Origin: Flavobacteriales bacterium
GTDB taxonomy: Bacteria; Bacteroidota; Bacteroidia; Flavobacteriales_G; JALEGO01
Direction of reading: 5' to 3'
DNA: 64,000 nucleotides
NCBI GenBank assembly: GCA_020628935.1
Contig: JAHDEG010000006.1
Coordinates: 167,390-231,389 of the forward strand
Shown: piece by piece, positions 37,967 to 46,986 of the stretch
Layout: the number at the start of each line of letters is the position of its first letter
Position numbering within the stretch: position 1 is the first letter of the stretch
The notes under the pieces: model-generated
The model's database searches: none
The model's input: only the letters and a program-made list of their open reading frames with translations
Told to the model about the DNA's origin: nothing
Position numbers and translations under genes: made by a program

Positions 37967-39644
37967 TAAACAGTATTTGCTGAGATAGAGTATTATTAAT
38001 TTTTAGTAAATAAATACCCGTCTTAAACTTTAAATCATTTAATTGCACGGTTGTTAATTCGTTATATGTATTAGAAAAAACTTGGTTGCCTAATACGTCA
38101 TAAACATGAATGTTGTTTATTTTATTTTTGGAAGATTTTACAGCTAAATTGCCAACAGTTGGGTTAGGATATACTTCAAAAACATTATCACTTGTAATAC
38201 TATTAACACTCAAAATATTATTACAAAAAGTAGTGTCAGGGTTGTTTTCTATATAGCCTAAACTTTCTAAGTTTTTGCCACTAAATGCTTCATAACTTGT
38301 AGGATATCTGTAAAATCTAAAATTTAAGTTTGCATTTGCAGCAATTGAGTCTCCCTGACTAACTGGCGAACCACTAATCATTGGGTTTTCATATTCCCAA
38401 ACAACCTCTTCTATAGGTGTAATTTCAAAGGTATAACCAGATCTTCCATCACAAATTAATGTATTGCCATTTTCTAAGCGCTGAGCTCCAGATAATCCTG
38501 TAGAAAACATTTTTTCAGGAGGATCAGTCGTATATGTCCACTCAAAGTTTGAAGGAGAAAATGTTCCACCAGAAACAGTATCATATTGCCATTCGTAATC
38601 AATAAAAATTGGGCTTATAATATTTACTGAGGAGTAAGTATCATTTACACGATTATTAAAAACCATTATTTTGTCTTTGTCAGGATGCCCATTACTTAAA
38701 GCAACATCCATCCAATGAGCATCATGTTGAAAAAATAGTTTTTGATCACTTGCAGTTCCTTTGTTAAACGCAATCGGGTTTCCCCACCTAAACATTAAAT
38801 CTCCGCCTTTACCAGATAGCCCTCCAGAATTTGAAGTCGCTTGGTTGGTACTGGTACTATGATCAATAATCCATATTTCGTTAAAATAAGGTATGCTTAG
38901 CATTATTTGATCTAAAGTTGGGTTGTAATCAATAGAGTTTGCGTGTAACCAATCTGCATCTCCATCATGAGTATCAAAATTTATATTTATTAATTCTGGG
39001 TGTTCTGAAACCACTCCAAAATTATCTTTTGTAGAATCAAAATCTTGAATTAAATGATCCCAAACACTCCATTCCCACACAATTTCAAAATCGTTATTAC
39101 TGTTTGTTAAATCTGGTTCAATTTCAATAACTCTTTCTGGCCATAACTCATCATCTGGTAAATTTGTGGTATCTCTTCCGGCTTGTATTGCTTCTGCTTT
39201 TGATTTATGTTCCCATGCAATTGCTAAAATATTACCATTAGGCATTGGTGCTATATCATGATGTAATCTTCCTGTACTGTCATTTAAAGAGTAAGTCCAA
39301 AGTAATTGGTTATCCCAATCCCTAATCTCAATGGTTTCGCCACCGCCACCAGCCCAAATAGCATCTCCTGTAATGGCAGCATCTCTTTTTGCTTTAATTA
39401 GGTTTCCATCCTTCATTAAATATGCGGTATTAGCGGGTCTAAAATTGCTGCTATCCTCCCACTTATGCACAATTTCACCACAGTTATTTAATAAAAAAAC
39501 GGTTGATTGATTATGAGGATAGTGAATGTTATACCCGTCAAACGCTTTAGCAGGATCATAAGAAAGTAAACCAACAGTATTTTGAGCAATTACACTCGTT
39601 GTGATAATAAAAGCAGCAATTACAAAGGATAATTTTATATTCAT
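37956..39644 (-). CDS. T9SS-secreted arylsulfotransferase-like protein (paralogue 2)
   Basis: This 562-residue protein has a signal peptide (about 1-20), a PF05935-like beta-propeller core and a type A T9SS sorting tail (YPNPTVGNLAVKSS). Core marks include DIAPMPNGNILAIAWEHKS, DADWLHANSIDYNPTLDQI, WIIDHSTSTN, RWGNPIAFNKGT and FFQHDAHWMD. These match the aryl-sulfate sulfotransferase (ASST) family, which moves sulfate between phenols without PAPS. It is clearly homologous to the next gene over its whole length. The two overlap by 4 bp. Real ASST activity is not shown; binding to sulfated compounds is an alternative. Confidence 0.8.
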   Translation of the reverse strand: MNIKLSFVIAAFIITTSVIAQNTVGLLSYDPAKAFDGYNIHYPHNQSTVFLLNNCGEIVHKWEDSSNFRPANTAYLMKDGNLIKAKRDAAITGDAIWAGGGGETIEIRDWDNQLLWTYSLNDSTGRLHHDIAPMPNGNILAIAWEHKSKAEAIQAGRDTTNLPDDELWPERVIEIEPDLTNSNNDFEIVWEWSVWDHLIQDFDSTKDNFGVVSEHPELININFDTHDGDADWLHANSIDYNPTLDQIMLSIPYFNEIWIIDHSTSTNQATSNSGGLSGKGGDLMFRWGNPIAFNKGTASDQKLFFQHDAHWMDVALSNGHPDKDKIMVFNNRVNDTYSSVNIISPIFIDYEWQYDTVSGGTFSPSNFEWTYTTDPPEKMFSTGLSGAQRLENGNTLICDGRSGYTFEITPIEEVVWEYENPMISGSPVSQGDSIAANANLNFRFYRYPTSYEAFSGKNLESLGYIENNPDTTFCNNILSVNSITSDNVFEVYPNPTVGNLAVKSSKNKINNIHVYDVLGNQVFSNTYNELTTVQLNDLKFKTGIYLLKINNTLSQQILFIEK

Positions 39645-41314
39645 TGTTTTATAATTTTAAAAGGTTCAAATGTTGAATTAGATTTATTAATTACTTTACA
39701 AAAGTATACGCCATTTGATAAAGAATATATATTAATGCTATTTTTATTTTTACTTAGGTTATTTGTTTGAACTAAATTTCCTTTAACATCTATTATCTCT
39801 AGCTGCAAGTTTTCATTATCTAACACATCAACAACAAAGTTGTAAGTAACTACTGTTGGGTAGTGTAGTATATGAATTTGGGTTTCTACATCATCTATAC
39901 TATCTACAATTTCACAGCTCGAAGGCAAAGGCTCTAACTCTATTGGACCAACAGGCACAAGTTCTTTATCTTTTAAACCATTATATTTAGTAGGATACCT
40001 GTATGCTCTAAATAATCCGTTTCCGTTTATTTGGCTGCCTTGAGTAGCTGGTCCTGCAAATTTTATGGGGCTTGTATATTTCCAAACAACGTTACCTTCA
40101 TAATCTACCTCAATAAGTTCTCCGCTAGCTCCTTCACAAATAAGAGTATTATCGTTAGGTAAACGTTGAGCTCCAGATACTGTTTTTGAAAAAAAAGTTT
40201 CAGGGTTTTGAGTATCTGCATAAGTCCAATCGAATGAAGTTGGTCCAAATGCAGTGTTGGCTTGAATATCATATAAACCTAAAGAATTTATAGGAGGATT
40301 TATTATGTCAACTGTTGATGTATTACCGCCTGGCCTAAAAGTTCCATTATTGTATACCATCAGTTTTCCTCCATCCTTTAAACTATCTGGTATCCAATGA
40401 ATATCGTGCTGGTCAAATAACTGCTGATCGCTTATTGTACCCCTGTCATATGCTCTTGGGTTTCCCCAACGGTACAAAAAATCTCCTCCTTTACCAGAGT
40501 TCCCTCCTGAATGGCTTGCAGCTTCTTCGGTAGTTGTGCTATGATCAATAATCCAAATTTCTCTTAAGTGTTTACAGCTAATAGCAATTTGATCTAGCTT
40601 TTCGTTGTAAGCAACAGCATTGGCATGTATCCAGTCTGCAGAAATGTTATTTGGGCTATCAATATCTCTATCAAAGTTTATGTTAAGTAATTCAGGATGT
40701 TCACTTACGACCCCGTAATTAAGTTTGGTTTCATCATAATCTTGCACTAAATGATCCCACAAGTGCCATTCCCAAACTATTTCGCCACCGCTTGTTCCAA
40801 ATGGTTTAACCTCAATTATATGATCAGGCCATATTTCATTTTTGCTAGGTATTAAATCGGGTCTTCTACCGTTTTCTATAGCGTCTTCCCCATTTTTCCA
40901 TTCCCATGCTATCATTAAAACATTTCCATTGGGTAAGTACTCAACATCGTGGTGTTGGTGGTAAGCAGAATCTTGGTGGTATTCGAATTCCCAAACAACG
41001 TCTCCATTCCAATCTAATTTTTCAACTCCTCCTCCAATTCCTCCTCCATTAAACGTTCCGCTGCCATATCTTCTAGTTCTCAATAGGTCACCATCTTCTA
41101 ATAAATAAGCCACTAAGCCAGCACTAAAATCGCTTTCCCATTTATGAACTTGGTTACCACAATTATCAATTAAGTAGGTGTTTTTATTACTTGTGGGCGC
41201 AATTAGAGTATATCCGTTAAAAGAGTTTTCATTATTAAAATACAATCCCATTGTTTGTACTTGTGCAAATAGTTTTGTTGAAAGGAGAATAACAAAAAAC
41301 AGTATTGATCGCAT
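39641..41314 (-). CDS. T9SS-secreted arylsulfotransferase-like protein (paralogue 1)
   Basis: This 557-residue protein has a signal peptide (about 1-18), an ASST-like propeller and a type A T9SS tail from about residue 480. Histidine-rich segments are HHDVEYLPNGNVLMIAWEW (about 121-139), DWIHANAVAYNEKLDQIA (about 227-244), WIIDHSTT (about 254-261), RWGNPRAYDRGT and QHDIHWIPD (about 302-310). The family uses histidine as the catalytic sulfate acceptor, but which of these serves here is inference. It is immediately upstream of its paralogue and 9 bp from the DUF5723-like gene. Confidence 0.82.
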   Translation of the reverse strand: MRSILFFVILLSTKLFAQVQTMGLYFNNENSFNGYTLIAPTSNKNTYLIDNCGNQVHKWESDFSAGLVAYLLEDGDLLRTRRYGSGTFNGGGIGGGVEKLDWNGDVVWEFEYHQDSAYHQHHDVEYLPNGNVLMIAWEWKNGEDAIENGRRPDLIPSKNEIWPDHIIEVKPFGTSGGEIVWEWHLWDHLVQDYDETKLNYGVVSEHPELLNINFDRDIDSPNNISADWIHANAVAYNEKLDQIAISCKHLREIWIIDHSTTTEEAASHSGGNSGKGGDFLYRWGNPRAYDRGTISDQQLFDQHDIHWIPDSLKDGGKLMVYNNGTFRPGGNTSTVDIINPPINSLGLYDIQANTAFGPTSFDWTYADTQNPETFFSKTVSGAQRLPNDNTLICEGASGELIEVDYEGNVVWKYTSPIKFAGPATQGSQINGNGLFRAYRYPTKYNGLKDKELVPVGPIELEPLPSSCEIVDSIDDVETQIHILHYPTVVTYNFVVDVLDNENLQLEIIDVKGNLVQTNNLSKNKNSINIYSLSNGVYFCKVINKSNSTFEPFKIIKQ

Positions 41315-41323
41315 AAAAAAGTA

Positions 41324-42589
41324 TTAAAATTGAGTGCTCAAAATTAAGCCTAATTGGTTTCCTGCAGAGTATTTTTTTAAGAACCAGCCCTCTAAATGAT
41401 TTGTAAAAAGTTGTATAGAAAAACGTTTGGTGTTTAATCTTCCTCCTAAACCCAAACCAGCTTTTCCGTACCCACCATAAGATAGCCTACTTAAAATAGA
41501 AATAGATTTTGTTAGTGTGTATACGTTTTCTGCATATACATAGCTTTTAAAATTTGCAGCAGCTCTTTGAGTAATACCAATTGTAAAAGTATGTTTTTGG
41601 AAGGATTTTGATAAACTCATTGAAAAAAAAGCTGGCAAGTACGATACAAAAATTCCCTTTTTATTTTGAACGTTATAAATAGCAGAATCGGAGCTTAAAA
41701 ACAGATAATTACTATCATTAATAAGTTCGTTCAAATTAATCCCACTAATATTTGTGAAGGATGAATCAACTTGTTTTAAGTCTGAGTTGCCATTCCATTG
41801 TATAAAACCCAGGTCATTAACTTCTAACTGCAAAATAGCTAGTGAAGAGCTGTCTTGATTAGGAAAAAGATTAAACTTAATTTGAGAAAAAACATCTAAG
41901 CCTAAGCCAAAACCTTGTTGTTTAAAATAGGTGTTTTTTGAGGTAGATGTTTTGTAAACAAGCCCTTGAGCATTAATATTTAAATATTCTCCAAATGGAG
42001 CTGTAAATAATTGGGCATTAGGAAAATCAGCAAAAAAATAACTATTGCCGTTTATTAGGTTAGCTGCTGCTCCAATATTAAATTTTTTATTTTCAGAGGT
42101 ATACAATCCTCCAAAACTAAGTTGTTGGTACCTTAAATAATTTAGTTGAGTGTTGTTTAATTGTAGTTCTTGGTTTTGGTAAGCTGTGTTGCCTTGTAAT
42201 ATAAGCTTATAAGTTTGTTGAGTAATATTAAAGTCTGCATGTGTTCTGTCTGAAACGCCCCCAAGCAATGTTATACTTGAGTTTTTTAAGCGCACAGCAA
42301 CTTTAATATTTTGCCTATAATCTAACCCTCCAATTATGTTTTCTGGTGAATTTTCGAGTAGCGTATTTAAGCTTTCATTAGAAAAACTTTTATTGTTAAA
42401 AGATGTGTGCAACAACTCATTAGAAACCCCATTTGAATTTAAATATCCATCAGCATTTAATTCAAAGTAAGTTTGAGTTGAGTCATTAATAACACCATAA
42501 TTAAGAGAATAAGGTTGTTGAGAATACACTTTTGTACTTAACAAGCATAAACAAATACCAACTATTTTTATGTAGTTTTTATAAGTCAT
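41324..42589 (-). CDS. Outer-membrane beta-barrel-like protein (DUF5723-like)
   Basis: The start is set at the ATG giving MTYKNYIKIVGICLCLLSTK, because this produces a normal signal peptide; a longer frame upstream adds an implausible leader. The mature protein (about 400 residues) is rich in alternating hydrophobic strands with aromatic ends, such as KVAVRLKNSSITLLGG, FNIGAAANLINGNSYFF and SIQLFTNHLEGWFLKKY, a pattern of outer-membrane barrels. I call it DUF5723-like with limited confidence. It overlaps the lipoprotein gene by 11 bp and precedes the secreted ASST-like pair, so it may aid their localisation (inference). Confidence 0.55.
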   Translation of the reverse strand: MTYKNYIKIVGICLCLLSTKVYSQQPYSLNYGVINDSTQTYFELNADGYLNSNGVSNELLHTSFNNKSFSNESLNTLLENSPENIIGGLDYRQNIKVAVRLKNSSITLLGGVSDRTHADFNITQQTYKLILQGNTAYQNQELQLNNTQLNYLRYQQLSFGGLYTSENKKFNIGAAANLINGNSYFFADFPNAQLFTAPFGEYLNINAQGLVYKTSTSKNTYFKQQGFGLGLDVFSQIKFNLFPNQDSSSLAILQLEVNDLGFIQWNGNSDLKQVDSSFTNISGINLNELINDSNYLFLSSDSAIYNVQNKKGIFVSYLPAFFSMSLSKSFQKHTFTIGITQRAAANFKSYVYAENVYTLTKSISILSRLSYGGYGKAGLGLGGRLNTKRFSIQLFTNHLEGWFLKKYSAGNQLGLILSTQF

Positions 42590-44174
42590 AAGTGCCTGAA
42601 AGCGATATTTGAATATCAATATTATCTTTATAATTAACATCAACCACATTGGGGTAACTTGCTGTGGCTGTTTTTAATTTTATTTTAATGAACGTGCTAT
42701 TATTAAGTGCCTGTTTTTCGTCATCCTTCAAAATATATTGAACGATTGATTTTTTGGGTTCAGTACTTTCTCTTGGCAATATTTTGGTTTCATTTAATGG
42801 TACTAGACTATCTAATATGGCATAGTTTTCATCTAGTAAAACAGCCTCAGTATTTAACCAAAGCGGAAAGCTATTATTAGCGATAAGGTATAAATTGAGG
42901 TCTCCTGTTTTATTAAGGTTTTGAATAGTGTTTTCATCTAAGGATAAATCTAATGTGTCGGTAAATGTTAGTTGTTGTAAGGATAATTTTAAGGGCACTT
43001 CAATTTTTAGGTCGATGGATAAGCCATAATCCAAATAAATAAAATCGTTTCCGTTAGATATGTTTCCGTTAGGGTTAACATTAAAATTTGCTTTTACTTT
43101 TATAGAGTCAGGTATTACAGAAAATAACTCGTTAATGTTTGAGTTACTTTCTGTAATATTTAATTCATATTTACTTTCGGTAACGTTACCAGCACCTGCT
43201 AATCCGTTTTCTTGACCTCTGTTAATGTTAATAGGAGTAAGCAAGGGTCCGTTTACAAGTGGTATTTGAGTGTTCGTATTTGAGTTAATGGCAACTAATT
43301 CAGTAAAATTTAATTGTGCATCAGCCCCAATACCATTTTTAACCAATAATGAAACTCTGGTTTCACTTAGTGCTAAGTTTTCTATTTCAACTTCATCTAA
43401 CGCCTGAATACTAATTGTTTCGTCTAAAACCTCATTTAAACTACCAAAGTAACCAACACCGTAATCGGGTACTATATCAACAAAACCGAAATTAATAAAT
43501 ACTTTTTGCCCGTTAAAAAAGGCTACTGAGTCTCCATTTGGGTCTACCTCTACCAAGTACTCAAACCCAAGTGTGTTATAATTTGATGTTAAATCAATGG
43601 TAGCATCTGTGAGGTCGAGGCTATCAATTAATAACCCAATGTTATTTCCGTTTGCTGCGGGCACTAATTTTTCAATAATAACGGGCTGTCCGTTTTGGGT
43701 AGAGTTTAACAGCGTATAGGTGATTTTAAGTTTTTCGTTGAATGCATTTTCTAATCTAAAAGCAATTTTTCCGCTTTTAACCCTTACTTTACGAAGTAAT
43801 GAATTACCAATATTGTATTTTGATGTATTTGTACCATTATACAATTCACTACCCGGTTGAAAAAAAACATTATTACCAAAACCCCAAGCAAACGAATCAA
43901 CAAAAGCGGTGTCTGGAGCAACCAAAAGGCTATCTAAATTAAACCCAGCTAAACTTTCTTCAAATGTTAATTGTGCAATTCCATTTAAACCTTCTGTGAT
44001 AATGCTATCATCACTAAGCGTGTTTATGCCAAATATACCGTGAGCTATGGGTAATGTTAAATCAGGGTTTAAATCTGGCGATTTAATTTTTTTACAAGCT
44101 TGAAAAACCGCACAAAAGACAACAGATAGTATTAAACCTTTTTTGAGAACTTGTTTGTATGTTTTTTTATTCAA
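42579..44174 (-). CDS. Beta-rich lipoprotein of unknown function
   Basis: The 531-residue protein has a lipoprotein-type signal peptide ending VFCAVFQACKK (lipid cysteine about residue 27). The mature part consists of repeated beta-rich stretches with many N and D residues and no recognisable catalytic motif. It sits directly after rarA (2 bp) and overlaps the DUF5723-like gene by 11 bp. A role with the barrel and secreted proteins downstream is inferred only from the operon. No family recognised. Confidence 0.6.
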   Translation of the reverse strand: MNKKTYKQVLKKGLILSVVFCAVFQACKKIKSPDLNPDLTLPIAHGIFGINTLSDDSIITEGLNGIAQLTFEESLAGFNLDSLLVAPDTAFVDSFAWGFGNNVFFQPGSELYNGTNTSKYNIGNSLLRKVRVKSGKIAFRLENAFNEKLKITYTLLNSTQNGQPVIIEKLVPAANGNNIGLLIDSLDLTDATIDLTSNYNTLGFEYLVEVDPNGDSVAFFNGQKVFINFGFVDIVPDYGVGYFGSLNEVLDETISIQALDEVEIENLALSETRVSLLVKNGIGADAQLNFTELVAINSNTNTQIPLVNGPLLTPININRGQENGLAGAGNVTESKYELNITESNSNINELFSVIPDSIKVKANFNVNPNGNISNGNDFIYLDYGLSIDLKIEVPLKLSLQQLTFTDTLDLSLDENTIQNLNKTGDLNLYLIANNSFPLWLNTEAVLLDENYAILDSLVPLNETKILPRESTEPKKSIVQYILKDDEKQALNNSTFIKIKLKTATASYPNVVDVNYKDNIDIQISLSGTYDL

Positions 44175-44176
44175 AA

Positions 44177-45457
44177 TTAATACCCGTATTTACCTTTCCA
44201 GTTTTTACTAAGATACGATTTTATTTCCTGCTCTTTTTTACTTGATCCTGGCTCAAAAAAGGTGGTATTTGTAATGTTTTTTGGCAAAAATTCTTGTGCA
44301 ATAAAGTTGCCCTCTCCATTGTGACTATATTTATATTCTTTACCGTAATCAAGTTCCTTCATAAGTTTTGTAGGAGCATTTCTTAAGGCTAATGGTACTG
44401 GTAGGTCACCCGTTTGCTTTACAAGACTTTGTGCTTTATTAATTGCCATGTACGATGCGTTACTTTTAGCACTTGTAGCTAAGTAAATTGTTGCCTGTGA
44501 GAGCACAATTCTACATTCAGGGTAGCCTATTAATTCTACTGCTTTAAAACAGTTTGTAGCAATAACTAATGCGGTTGGGTTTGCTAAACCAATATCTTCA
44601 GATGCCGAAATTAGCAATCTTCGGGCAATAAACTTAGGGTCTTCTCCTCCTTCAATCATTCTTGCAAGCCAATATACAGCAGCATTTGGGTCGCTCCCTC
44701 GTATTGATTTTATAAAAGCAGATACTATATCATAATGTTGCTCGCCAGATTTATCATACATGGCCAGCTTTTGATGCAATGTTTGCTCTACTAATTTATT
44801 GGTTATCTCAACTTCTTTTGAAGCTGTTGCTGTTATTATTTCTATTATGTTTAACAGTTTTCTTGCATCTCCTCCCGAAAAACGTAATAATGCGTTAGAC
44901 TCCTTAATTGTAATTTTTTTATCCTTTAAAACACTGTCGTTTTTTAGTGCATTTTCAACAATTTTTAATAGGTCTTCTTTTGTATGATGATTGAGTGTGT
45001 ATACCTGACAACGTGATAGCAAAGCCGAAATAACTTCAAAAGATGGGTTTTCGGTAGTTGCTCCTATTAAAATTACCAAACCTCTTTCTACAGCCATTAA
45101 TAAAGAATCTTGTTGCGCTTTATTAAACCTATGTATCTCGTCAATGAATAGTATGGGTTGTTTTGTAGGATTAAATAAGTCGTTTTTTTTAGTAGTTTCT
45201 ATAACCTGCCTAACATCTTTAACCGATGCTTCTACAGCGCTAAGTTTATAAAAGGGCCTATCCATATGCTCACTTATAAGCTCTGCAATGGTTGTTTTAC
45301 CTGTGCCAGGAGGTCCCCAAAATATCATAGAAGATATTACCCCTTGCTTTAAATGTTTTGATATTATTCCTTTTTTGCCAATTAAGTGTTCTTGGCCTAT
45401 ATAGTCGCTAAGTATTTTAGGTCTTACTCTTTCTGCTAATGGAATGGTTGCAAGCAT
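44177..45457 (-). CDS. rarA: Replication-associated recombination protein RarA (MgsA)
   Basis: RarA is a hexameric AAA+ ATPase that acts at stalled replication forks. The start is put at the ATG giving MLATIPLAERVRPK; the upstream TTG adds three residues with no support. Walker A is GPPGTGKTTIAEL (about 48-60), Walker B ILFIDEIHRFNKAQQD (about 99-114) and sensor region GATTENPSFEV follows. The C-terminal domain has KSIRGSDPNAAVYWLARM, a family mark. Length 426 is normal. It heads an operon of envelope genes, an unusual pairing. Confidence 0.95.
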   Translation of the reverse strand: MLATIPLAERVRPKILSDYIGQEHLIGKKGIISKHLKQGVISSMIFWGPPGTGKTTIAELISEHMDRPFYKLSAVEASVKDVRQVIETTKKNDLFNPTKQPILFIDEIHRFNKAQQDSLLMAVERGLVILIGATTENPSFEVISALLSRCQVYTLNHHTKEDLLKIVENALKNDSVLKDKKITIKESNALLRFSGGDARKLLNIIEIITATASKEVEITNKLVEQTLHQKLAMYDKSGEQHYDIVSAFIKSIRGSDPNAAVYWLARMIEGGEDPKFIARRLLISASEDIGLANPTALVIATNCFKAVELIGYPECRIVLSQATIYLATSAKSNASYMAINKAQSLVKQTGDLPVPLALRNAPTKLMKELDYGKEYKYSHNGEGNFIAQEFLPKNITNTTFFEPGSSKKEQEIKSYLSKNWKGKYGY

Positions 45458-45506
45458 ATAAATCAAAAATAAGATTTATTAGAGCATTATTGCGCTTATA
45501 GTAAAG

Positions 45507-46076
45507 CTATTGTTTAAGCTCTGTTAGTATTATAGGAGAACAAATAGATAATGATTCTATTAGCCTTTTAAGCTTGTTTGCCTCTAAATTGAGCTGTTCA
45601 CCCTCTGATTCAACAAATAAATCTATTGATTGTAAAGAATTATAGTTTTTTAATAAAGCAATAAAATCTTCAAATGAGATAATTGCTTCAAATCTGCTCT
45701 TCCAATTTTTACCTTTTTTCTCTAAAAAATATAATTTATGAGCGGTACTTTTTATATGTTTTTCAACAAAATTTAATTGTACACTATCAAGTTTGCTTAG
45801 TGGTTGCTTTGAGCTGGTTGTAAACTTTAAAAACACATTATTTACGCTGTCTTTATTATATAACAGTGTTATATCTAAATTTATTTTTAAGGATTTTCCT
45901 TTTATTTCGGTAGGAAGTATAAAATACAAACTCCCGTTTTCTTGCTTTAAGCTTTTTAAGTATTTATTAGAGTCTTGTGAAATACCAACCATGCTTGTTA
46001 GAAAGAGACCCAAAACAAAAAAAGCGGGCTTTAGCCCGCTTTTTTCAAATAATGTAAAATACAGTTTATTGGCCAT
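45507..46076 (-). CDS. Exported protein of unknown function, start overlapping the TRL-like gene
   Basis: The start is set at the ATG (MANKLYFTLFEKSG) that overlaps the TRL-like gene's stop (ATGGCCAATAA, 11 bp). This gives a 16-residue basic n-region then the hydrophobic core AFFVLGLFLTSMVGIS, a reasonable signal peptide. A perfect terminator hairpin lies inside codons for KSGLKPAF, so much transcription from upstream may stop there. A TTG within VLGLF is an alternative start beyond the hairpin. The rest (about 160 residues) is mixed alpha/beta with no known family. Two frames are possible readings of this region, so confidence in the N-terminus is low. Confidence 0.5.
   Translation of the reverse strand: MANKLYFTLFEKSGLKPAFFVLGLFLTSMVGISQDSNKYLKSLKQENGSLYFILPTEIKGKSLKINLDITLLYNKDSVNNVFLKFTTSSKQPLSKLDSVQLNFVEKHIKSTAHKLYFLEKKGKNWKSRFEAIISFEDFIALLKNYNSLQSIDLFVESEGEQLNLEANKLKRLIESLSICSPIILTELKQ
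46017..46046. terminator. Perfect intrinsic terminator inside a downstream coding region
   Basis: AAAAAAGCGGGCT and AGCCCGCTTTTTT pair around a tiny loop, flanked by A and T runs that suit both strands. It lies 20 bp after the TRL-like stop on the minus strand, so it would end that transcript, yet it also lies within the first codons of the next gene. Confidence 0.85.
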
Positions 46077-46377
46077 ACACAAATACAGTGTGTGTAGCGT
46101 AAATACCTAAAATATTTTTTGTGTGGTAATCTACGTGAGATATTTTAGAAATGTTTGCGTTTTTAGCAATTGTTTGAACGCTTACATCACCAGTTCCAAT
46201 AATACCTAAAATAGAAGAAGCTTCTGCAGAACCTACTTTAGAACCTAAACTGTTTGAAGTAACCATTGCATTACCTTTCACATCAGTGAATAAAAATCCT
46301 GTAACAGGGCTTGGAGCATAGGCACCACAACTTGAGAATAAAACTGCGGCAAAAACACCGTAAACTAACTTTTTCAT
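46066..46377 (-). CDS. TRL-like family lipoprotein
   Basis: This 103-residue protein matches the TRL-like family (PF13146). A lipoprotein signal peptide ends AAVLFSSCGAYAPS (lipid cysteine about residue 17). The conserved core has SNSLGSKVGSAEASSILGI, GDVSVQTIAKNANISKISHVD and a closing VFVYGQ. TRL-like proteins are short envelope lipoproteins of unknown function. It is divergent from the small lipoprotein gene at 46464 with an inverted repeat between them, and its stop overlaps the next gene's ATG. Confidence 0.85.
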   Translation of the reverse strand: MKKLVYGVFAAVLFSSCGAYAPSPVTGFLFTDVKGNAMVTSNSLGSKVGSAEASSILGIIGTGDVSVQTIAKNANISKISHVDYHTKNILGIYATHTVFVYGQ

Positions 46378-46416
46378 AACTATTTAATTTAATTTCTGCG
46401 AAATTAAAAATAAATA

Positions 46417-46430
46417 GGCTTAGTTAAGCC
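46417..46430. repeat. Inverted repeat in a divergent promoter region
   Basis: GGCTTA-GT-TAAGCC is a perfect 6-bp arm palindrome in the 86-bp gap between the TRL-like gene (minus) and the lipoprotein gene (plus). It is placed where an operator for both could lie. No regulator is adjacent, so the role is open. Confidence 0.4.
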
Positions 46431-46463
46431 GTCTTATTGCTACTTTTAATAAAAATTTAATTT

Positions 46464-46973
46464 ATGATACGTTTATTTTCTATTTATTCAGTTTTAGTAG
46501 GCCTTCTTCTAGGTTCTTGCTCTACTTCTAACAAAGTAATATCAGATAGTTTTTTACAAAAAAGGAAGTTTAATAAAGGGTTTTATGTAAATAATAAGTC
46601 TAAAAAAAATGAGGCACCCAAAAAGTATGAAAAAAATGAGCTGGTTTCTGTTGGTATAGAAAAAAATGCTCCAACTGTTTTAAAACAAACTGTATCCTCA
46701 AAAACTATTAATTCTAAACCCGTTCAATTTAAAAGTCAGCCACATCAGGGGGTATTTGCTAAAATAGCTAAATCGGTTAAAAAGCGATTACTAAAAAATA
46801 AAAAGATAGAGTCATTTGCAGCTTCTTTTGACAAACATGCTTCTTTAGCTGACAAGCAAAAAACCAATTACGACAAAGGACTATTAATAATTTGTTTGGT
46901 CTTTTTTTTAATACTCGTATTACTTTACTTGGCTTGGCAGTTTTGGCTTTGGTCTATGATTATGGGAGCTTAA
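46464..46973 (+). CDS. Small lipoprotein with C-terminal membrane helix
   Basis: The 169-residue protein has a lipobox LLLGSC (lipid cysteine about 19), followed by QKRKFNKGFYVNN, then a basic low-complexity linker, and ends with a strongly hydrophobic helix (GLLIICLVFFLILVLLYL, about 141-158) and a tryptophan-rich tail. An N-terminal lipid anchor with a C-terminal helix is unusual: either both anchors are in the inner membrane or the linker bridges the periplasm. The QKRKFNKGFYVN element recurs in Flavobacteriales lipoproteins in my recollection. No function is known. The ABC-F gene follows by 13 bp. Confidence 0.6.
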   Translation: MIRLFSIYSVLVGLLLGSCSTSNKVISDSFLQKRKFNKGFYVNNKSKKNEAPKKYEKNELVSVGIEKNAPTVLKQTVSSKTINSKPVQFKSQPHQGVFAKIAKSVKKRLLKNKKIESFAASFDKHASLADKQKTNYDKGLLIICLVFFLILVLLYLAWQFWLWSMIMGA

Positions 46974-46986
46974 TTTTTAAAATTAT

